Shown here: one piece after another, positions 57,655-64,000 of the stretch | How the letters are laid out: each line of letters starts with the position of its first letter | How positions within the stretch are numbered: position 1 is the first letter of the stretch | DNA from: Dolomedes plantarius | Taxonomy: Eukaryota; Arthropoda; Arachnida; Araneae; Dolomedidae | Assembly: GCA_907164885.2 (NCBI GenBank) | Contig: OU015499.1 | Coordinates: 165,218,097-165,282,096, forward strand | Length of the DNA stretch: 64,000 bases | Direction: 5' to 3' | The notes under the pieces: model-generated | What the model was told of the DNA's origin: nothing | The model's input: only the letters and a program-made list of their open reading frames with translations | Databases searched by the model: none | Program-made: the position numbers and the translations under genes

Positions 57655-57720
57655 CGACTTTTTACGCGAGAACCTTTTGAAAAATTTTCTCAGTCCTTTG
57701 AATTTTTTCTTTTTTGGTGC
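57655..57720 (-). CDS. Exon 5 (last seen) of an unrecognised minus-strand gene
   Basis: Bounded by acceptor TTTTCGTTCGCAG (57733-57721) and donor GTAAGT (57654-57649). 66 bp. Only one phase is open: it encodes 22 residues starting APKKKKFKGLRKFF, with 9 Lys, 3 Arg and 4 Phe and no acidic residue. Phase 0 at both ends, matching the phase-0 end of exon 4 (59674-59761). If unspliced, a 100-residue frame from 57921 with a hydrophobic N-terminus would cover it; the strong splice sites argue for the exon reading. Confidence 0.5.
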
Positions 57721-58119
57721 CTGCGAACGAAAACGAAAAACATGATAGAGGTCGATGCAAGACTTTATAACCTTAATAGCATTAACACTGTCACAGGTGC
57801 ATTTTTTTATCTCATCGTTCCCATAAGTCGAAAAATCTTTTAGGGGTAGGAGATTTCTATTAATTTCATCCTCGTACTCGTTCTGAAGAGAGCAGTTTGC
57901 AAAGAGCAACAAAAGAAGCATTCAGTCGATGTCGAGTTCATTTTTCTTAAGGAGACCCTTGAACAAACCTGTGAACATTATCAATCAACACACTCTCCTG
58001 GCCTTGTCTATTTCTGGGTTCTGGAAACGTATTAAGCGAACGACGGTCAACGAAGGACAACGAGCAAATTGCGCCGAATTTCAACGAAGAAATTCGGAGT
58101 TCGGCCTGAAATTCGATTG

Positions 58120-58137
58120 CCCCCCCCCCCCCCCCCC
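58120..58137. repeat. Poly(C) tract
   Basis: Run of about 18 C inside the presumed intron between exons 4 and 5. Confidence 0.95.
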
Positions 58138-58239
58138 ACATCAACAAACCGAAAGCTTCTTCAACCATTCTTTCATTTTCCTGAAGAGAAATGACAGAAT
58201 TTAATGACAGAGAATTTCTCCAGTCCATACTATATTTCG

Positions 58240-58515
58240 AAACTCAGTTTCCGATAAACGAACAACAAAATTAAGTTTCTTTTTCGAAATGAAATTTAGA
58301 AGCAAAAAAGTAAAAAGATTGCAAGCTGAACTGTAGGCTCTACACACATATGGCGGACGACGGCTAACGAAGAGTAACGAAGTTCCTTTGATGTACTAGA
58401 TTGCTTAGGGAGCGAACCGTGGTAAGGGCAAACAAATGCGCCCGTTGCTACAAACACATTTAGCGAACAACCTCCTTCGTTCGCCTTTGTTACAAACAAC
58501 GCCTTTGGTAAAATC
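58240..58515 (+). repeat. Dispersed repeat, copy 2
   Basis: Matches 56820-57075 and 63160-63400; motifs TTTCGAAATGAAATTTAGAA, GGAGCGAACCGTGG and TTTAGCGAACAACCTCC. It lies in the presumed intron between exons 4 and 5. Confidence 0.6.
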
Positions 58516-58519
58516 TGTC

Positions 58520-59673
58520 AAAGCCGAACACATAACTGGATGGAAAGGGAAAAAAACTCATTTAACTCGTAGAAATGGGTTATGATGTAAAGTCCTGCAT
58601 ATTCATCGAAAACGTCGATAGTTTCTAAGTCGTCCCATCTAAGTTGTATCATCATGACATAAGTTCGGTTGAATAAAAACTGAAATTTTCATACCCTGTA
58701 ACTCATAGTTGATCCAACCGGTCTTGGAGAACATATTAAATTTTAAATATTCGGGACACAGAACTCTTATATCCAGTATATTTCCGATAATCCACATCCA
58801 TTTTCATTGTACCTTTCAAGTTGAGTTAACTGCTGTCATTATACGATTAGGTAACAACAGCCATTATGATGGCCAAGCTGCCGGGCGATGCTCTGATGAT
58901 GATTTACAGATTCCGTGAATCTCGAAATGTGCCAGGTCTGTAAACATCGCAATTTGAATCTTTGTGTGGATGTCATAGTTACCCCACAACCAGTCCATAC
59001 AGAAAATTATGATATCGTGGAGGAGTTTTTTTTATTGATTAAGAATGTTTGACTTATGCAATCCTAGCATACAAACTCCAAGGCATGATGAGAATACTTT
59101 TGTGCAATTTTCGCCAAGTCCATCTTCTGGGTAACTCACCTCCCGCTGCTATTTTCCAGTATTTTAATGCGGAAGGCAATAATTGTCTGTGACGGTTTGA
59201 GATTGGTTTTTGAAAAGTACAGGAATATATCCTTTGATGTAATCTTTGTTTTAGTTTCGTTTCTACTACTCGTTTGAATATGGATGGGAAAAATCCACCC
59301 AGAGGTGTGATATTTAAATTGACTGCTTTTATCAGCTTCATCTTTTATCACTCTTATATATCACCGCTTTTATCATACTTAAATTTTAGTGTTTCTAACA
59401 TCGCTGTTGTTTACTAATTATACCCGACTATTTTCACCACCTTTTAAATGTAACTGCTTCTATCTCTTTTTAATTTTGACTGACTTTATCACCTTCCGCT
59501 TAGCTTTCATTGTTCTTATCACCTCTCATATCGTTGTCGTTTCTTACATTTGTAAGTGCATAGTAGTTCTGCTGTTGTCGGGCGTTTGACATAGCTTGTC
59601 CTTTCTGGACTTTTCCCATTTTCACTCTGTCCTTAGGTATTAAAAATGTGGGTATTGGTGTAGCAAGACATAC
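58520..59673. other. Presumed intron between exons 4 and 5, upstream part
   Basis: No domain. A donor-like GGGAGGTGAGTT on the minus strand near 59143 would define a 47-bp exon, but that length breaks the reading phase between exons 4 and 5, so I do not count it. Confidence 0.4.
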
Positions 59674-59761
59674 CTTCAACGTCAGTAAGGAGGTGCCTTC
59701 CAATTCCAGTTCGTCCTCGCAGTACACAGAAAATACAGGGTCGTTAGTTGGGGCACGAGGC
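59674..59761 (-). CDS. Exon 4 of the unrecognised minus-strand gene
   Basis: Acceptor TTTCTTTTCTCCAG (59775-59762) and donor GTATGT (59673-59668). 88 bp. With one base completing the codon left by exon 3 it reads PRAPTNDPVFSVYCEDELEL then EGTSLLTLK, acidic with one Cys, and ends at a codon boundary. That fits exon 5, whose only open phase is 0. Confidence 0.55.
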
Positions 59762-60251
59762 CTGGAGAAAAGAAATGATTATTTTGTAACAAACACACAA
59801 CATATCCGACATATTACTGAACTTCAAAGCGGCTAGAGATGTTCGGCTTCTTCTAAAATGAGCAAGAGAGTGATATGTGTTCTAAAAATCTCCCAATTTT
59901 TGAAGCTCAAGTAAATTTATATCATTAGTTTGAGAAACAAAAAAATATAAAAGTAAATATCAATAGTAAATTATTTTAGGAAATTTAAAATGTTTCTTTT
60001 CTAACTTTGATACCTGTAAGCTTATTAATGGTATCCTTATAACAAAGAGTTTTTAGAATGTTCTCCTTTTCCATGCGCAGTTGTGTTCCGAATAAGCACT
60101 GTGTTAACCATTTTTTACCAGTTTCAGCACAGAAAATGAAGGCTTGCTCATTGGTAATGTTAAAATCAGTCTTATGGTTATTCCGGTACCAGAATATCTG
60201 AATATGTATTCGTATTGGAGTATAAAAATTCAGTTTTTCAGAAGTAGCATC

Positions 60252-60286
<35 letters not shown>

Positions 60287-61600
60287 TATTTTTTTCTAAT
60301 GCGCAGGAAGTTCTTATTTACCGCAAAGTCTTGGTGACTACTTAATTGTGCGAGCACTTTTTAGGTGAGCCGGCATTGATCCCTATGAGGGGACAACACG
60401 GTAACGACTTAATTCGGGATTTTAACCCAAGCGCAATGCACGGAAGTTCACCACGTGGAAGGCATTAACATCATAATTGGTAGACATTTTAAAATTAAGT
60501 TTTCAAGTCGAAGCCAGTGGATTTATTTATTTCTCGCAGTAATGACGAAAATCTCTGTGCCGCCCCTGGGACGGAACTATTTTGTTTAGAGGTAAAAGTG
60601 GTTCTGCTTCTAAGTTTTTCATTAAATTTTGTTACAGATTGCAAGTCATTAATATGCTGCTCGTCAACCACTTTTCGGTTGTGTCCAATTTACTAAAAAC
60701 CATTCTTGGTTTTTTCCACCAGCTTTTCATATTCATCTCTCTGTGTATCATCTGAAAACAGAAGGAATAGAAGCGACACAAAGCTGGAAAGGATGACGTA
60801 AGCACGGAACAAACGACTAAATGGTGAAAGGTGACTAAATGGTGAGGGCCGAGCTTCGATCGGGACTTTGAAATAGACGCCAGTTTAACAAAGAAAAAAA
60901 ATGAGTGCTTAATTATATGGATTAATTTGTATCTGCTTAAACTTGGAATTGCAAATGCAACCTTATCATTAGATATTTAATGTCGTGGTACAGGAGAATG
61001 AGTATTTTTGTACTTTGAATTTTGTGTTCACCCACTATTAGTCAAGCAGCCAAATTAGTTGCGGAATTTCTTCTTTTATTGCCTATCGCAGGACGTCATA
61101 CACAATACTATAGTAGATTAGATGACTGATTGTTAATTTATTGAACTAAAAATGCATTTGCCTGAGGTACGATGGGTGATATCCACGCCACGAAAGAATA
61201 TTCAGCAGGGCGAATTTCATAGCTTGGAGTAGCTTTTCATAGCTTTGTCTTTCATATAATGTTGCAAGAACTAATTACAAAACAGAATCGATTGGCTCTA
61301 ACTCGCATCTCTTCACTGCAACTTGTCAGTTCAGTTTTAACGTGATTTTATTCCCACTATTTATCACTGCATTGCTCTCCTGACCTCGGTAATGATGACA
61401 TTTTTAATATTCTGGATGTCGTATTCCTTCAACTCCAACTTCATTTTTCAGAGATTTTCCTTCACATAACTGTCCTTACAAACTTTTCCCAAATCACATT
61501 TTTCAATTTCCAGATTCTCACGCGGCAGTAAAAAAAGATTTCGAGCGGGGGAAATGAAAAGTAAAATGTACGCCTAAATGCCGGTCTATTTTTCACTTAC
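59762..61600. other. Presumed intron between exons 3 and 4
   Basis: 1839 bp. It holds a TA microsatellite at about 60255-60280. An acceptor-like CTTCTGTTTTCAG ends at 60752 (minus strand), but after exon 3 the joined frame would hit TGA at once, so any exon there would be an alternative terminal one. Confidence 0.4.
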
Positions 61601-61744
61601 TCGACATTTTCTGAAACCTCTCTTTGGGTGTTAAAAGCAAATTCAGGCTCAGAAAAGATTTCAACTGACGGCTCGCTGAAGTGATCAGGAAAATTCTCCA
61701 GGTCTTCTGAGCACGGTTCGGCGCCGATTGGCTTGTCTACTTCA
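61601..61744 (-). CDS. Exon 3 of the unrecognised minus-strand gene (duplicated exon)
   Basis: 144 bp between acceptor TTTTTTCTGATTCACAG and donor GTAAGTGAAA. Phase: one base completes the previous codon, two bases are left at the end. Reads EVDKPIGAEPCSEDLENF, HFSEPSVEIFSEPEFAFN, EVSENV; strongly acidic, with SEP repeats. Its splice sites and first three bases (TGA) are nearly identical to those of exon 2, pointing to exon duplication. Confidence 0.6.
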
Positions 61745-61878
61745 CTGTGAATCAGAAAAAAGAGACTATATAATAACATTCTCGAAGAATGGACAGTTTT
61801 GTATGCGTGAAAAATTGAATTCATTTTTCCCACCAGTTTGCAAAGGTGCAGTAACATATTGTACAAAATTTCACTTAC

Positions 61879-62046
61879 TTTGTGTTATTTGGAGTCTCGG
61901 ATCCCGGATCTTTGAAAGTAGGTCCGACTATCGGTTGGGTGAGGTCTTGGAGTGTAGTCCAGTGGCGTAAGTATATCGGTTCGGAGAGTGAACGGACAGC
62001 GGTCAAATTCTCGGGGATGATGCTGAGGCGGGAAATTTCGATATCA
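61879..62046 (-). CDS. Exon 2 of the unrecognised minus-strand gene (duplicated exon)
   Basis: 168 bp between acceptor TTTTTCTGATTCACAG and donor GTAAGTGAAA. Phase as exon 3. Reads DIEISRLSIIPENLTAVRSL, SEPIYLRHWTTLQDLTQPIV, GPTFKDPGSETPNNT, with an SEP motif like that of exon 3. No domain I recognise. The intron to exon 3 is only 134 bp. Confidence 0.6.
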
Positions 62047-62576
62047 CTGTGAATCAGAAAAATCAGTTATTGCTCAAACCCATGATCAGCTGTTATGTAA
62101 ACTAATGATACGTGTGTCGGTTGGGATTTATGGCGTCCGATCCAAAATTGGACATAACACGCCAACACACAAGGTAGGAAAACCATAAAGCTTAAAAGCC
62201 AAAAGGCAAACAACAAAAGTGAAAAATAAAATAAATACAAAGCAAAAACAGAAAACAAAGACTGTGTACAGAAGCAGCAGAAAACAAAAGGGCAAACAGA
62301 AAAGTGTGGTCACCAGATCCAACAGATTATATGAACTGTAAAGGAAAAAAGGCTATTTTCTAAGATTGCAGATATGTGAGACTGAAAATAGAGACCGGCA
62401 GTGTTCACAAAGAGGAGCCCATCCACAAATGCCGATGAGTGAAATGTGTAAGTAATAAATCTGTGAAGCAGATAGCCAAGCACCGATACATGACTTTGCA
62501 TCTTGTTATCGACCTGTACATAACAAGCGCGTTAGATAGAGTGCGTGAGTGAGTGAGTGTACGTGTGACAGCTCAC

Positions 62577-62681
62577 CTTTTATCACCATCAGCTCCTCTT
62601 CCGGAATGGTCACTGGCTGGTATAGTGTCCGCACTCAGTCTGTCGTCAAAATCATTTGTATTGGTGAAGGATGAGGCGGAA
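62577..62681 (-). CDS. Exon 1 (first seen) of the unrecognised minus-strand gene
   Basis: 105 bp between acceptor AATTTTATATGTTGCAG and donor GGTGAGC. Same phase as exons 2 and 3 (one base in, two bases out). Reads SASSFTNTNDFDDRLSADTI then PASDHSGRGADGDK: Ser/Asp-rich, disordered-looking. It needs an upstream exon ending in phase 2, not identified within the window. Exons 1-5 read in order give one continuous frame of about 190 residues, acidic first and very basic at the end. The product and location are unknown. The evidence is splice sites, phase agreement and absence of stops only. Confidence 0.55.
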
Positions 62682-63159
62682 CTGCAACATATAAAATTTT
62701 ATTATTACTCTTATGCACGCTGTGATCTCTCAATATCAATAAAACATTGAAATTAGCGGTTTGTTTGTTTGTTTTTGTTTCATTACAGCATAAATGGGGT
62801 ACAATATTTATTTTAAAACGAAACCCTTAATAGAAATAGAAACGAAATAAAACTAGTGGATTGAAAATCGAGACACGGGTTACTGATATAAAAGGATTCG
62901 AAATGAAAATTTCAAAATCTATTTCTCTTTGAATTTAGACTTGCGTAAATGGAGGGTGTTATTTCACAGCAAATTTCCCTTCAACAGTCCTTCCGAGAGA
63001 GAGCATTTTGTCTAGATCATCATTTCAGGGAAACGTTGAAAACGCAACTTGAAAAGAAATTGAACTGTCGAAATTAAATTGCTAAACATTGTCATGAACT
63101 ATAAACGGTTTGTTTTCTGCTACAGATTAGAACGGATAAGATGATATTTGATCTTGCAC

Positions 63160-63400
63160 TGGAGAATGAAGTTTCGTACTCGGAATGAAGTTTCCAAGCA
63201 AAAAGTAAAAAGATTCCGAGCTGTACCCATACAGCGAGCGAAGAGTCGCCAACTTCCTTATTTGATGTACCGCCTACAGAGCGAACCGAAGGAAGGACGT
63301 ACTGAAGGTGAAGAAATGCGTTTTGTGGTGTTTGTTGACATTTAGCGGACAACTTTCGTTCGGCTTCGTTTGCTGTATGTATAGGCGCCTTTAGAGGTGG
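63160..63400 (+). repeat. Dispersed repeat, copy 3
   Basis: Motifs CGGAATGAAGTTTCCAAGC, CCCATACAGCGAGCGAAG, ACCGCCTACAGAGCGAACC and TTTAGCGGACAACTTTCG match the copies at 56820 and 58240. Confidence 0.6.
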
Positions 63401-63990
63401 GTGAAAGCGGTTTTGCCGTCACTATGTACCGTCGGCAAAGGTCATCTACAAGTACGCTGCATATCGAATTCAGAAACAGGATTATGGCGGACAGTGATAA
63501 CGGGACAAGAGACTGGGAGTCGAATTTATGTTGAGAGACGACTCTGTACGGATGATGCTTCGTCCAGTGAGGCTGTGCAGAAAGATCTGGGGTCCGACCC
63601 GCGACATTTTGAGCAAGTCTTAATTCATGTATCTAACTCTAGAAGAGTATTATCGAGTGTGCTGCACTACAAGTAATTATTTTATGACCGCGTTTGGGCT
63701 GTCACATCGACCATAGCATACATTTCCTGTCTTAAGGAAATTGTCATTCATAATATTTGGCGTCTCACTCAGCTCATATTAGTTACCCATAGAGGGGTAG
63801 ATATTGACATACTCGTATAGAATAATATTAAAAACATAAATATGGAGTTCCTATAATGCTTCAAATATAAAAGGCGAGCTCAATTAATTGAACTAGGATC
63901 TCGAAAGCACACTCACAGGCATACACGCACATACACATATAGTGGCATCTCGATCTATTGTTTTCCAAGGAACCGACTGAACTGGACGAT
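63401..63990. other. No recognised gene
   Basis: A 91-residue plus-strand frame (63401-63676) has normal composition but no domain I recognise and no splice context that I trust. Confidence 0.35.
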
Positions 63991-64000
63991 AAATGCGGGA

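Noticed and set aside
59141..59187. Extra 47-bp exon between exons 4 and 5
   Set aside because: It has a donor-like GTGAGT, but its length breaks the phase between the flanking exons and its acceptor is weak.

Overview
This window is eukaryotic and AT-rich. It contains introns, microsatellites, decayed transposons, an unusually long C2H2 zinc-finger array and no bacterial-style gene packing. The mix of Tc1, mariner, DD41D, pogo, piggyBac, hAT, Helitron, Copia, a gypsy-like LTR and jockey-like elements, with a TGEKPF-linked zinc-finger gene, fits an arthropod. I favour a spider, but that is an inference from the repeat mix and not shown directly. Most of the 64 kb is intergenic or intronic DNA built from nested mobile elements, and only a few stretches look like host coding sequence.

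Layout. 0-3 kb: a broken repeat-family gene and a 669-bp MITE with a perfect 9-bp target duplication. 3-9 kb: a minus-strand Copia LTR fragment, a piggyBac-like end with 44-bp repeats, then a complete but dead 4.4-kb Copia element (4448-8891). 9.5-11 kb: a pogo/Tigger-like element whose right end was split by a solo LTR. 11-18.4 kb: Helitron debris with a Rep-domain relic, a short Helitron carrying a transposase fragment, a jockey-like retrotransposon interrupted by a foldback MITE, and a hAT relic. 18.7-20 kb: a piggyBac transposase relic and a tRNA-derived SINE. 20-31 kb: mostly AT-rich sequence with a 76-bp tandem array, a pogo-like MITE and one hAT relic. 31-34 kb: a mariner relic.

34.1-36.1 kb holds a C2H2 zinc-finger gene, cut by a stop codon in front of three more in-frame fingers. 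Its 3' flank is repeated in tandem to 41 kb and again at 48.4-49.3 kb. The repeats were invaded by a DD41D mariner-like element (37307-39075) and an apparently intact Tc1 element (39580-40988). A second, dead copy of the same Tc1 element sits in the 5' end of a Helitron (42791-45461). 47.6-48.4 kb is a jockey reverse-transcriptase fragment. 49.7-53.7 kb is a broken nuclease-like gene split by a 2.6-kb hAT element with perfect 8-bp target duplications. 54.5-55.9 kb holds two minisatellites. From 57.6 to 62.7 kb, five minus-strand exons with good splice sites and matching phases define an unrecognised host gene with two tandemly duplicated exons; the gene probably continues beyond both visible ends.
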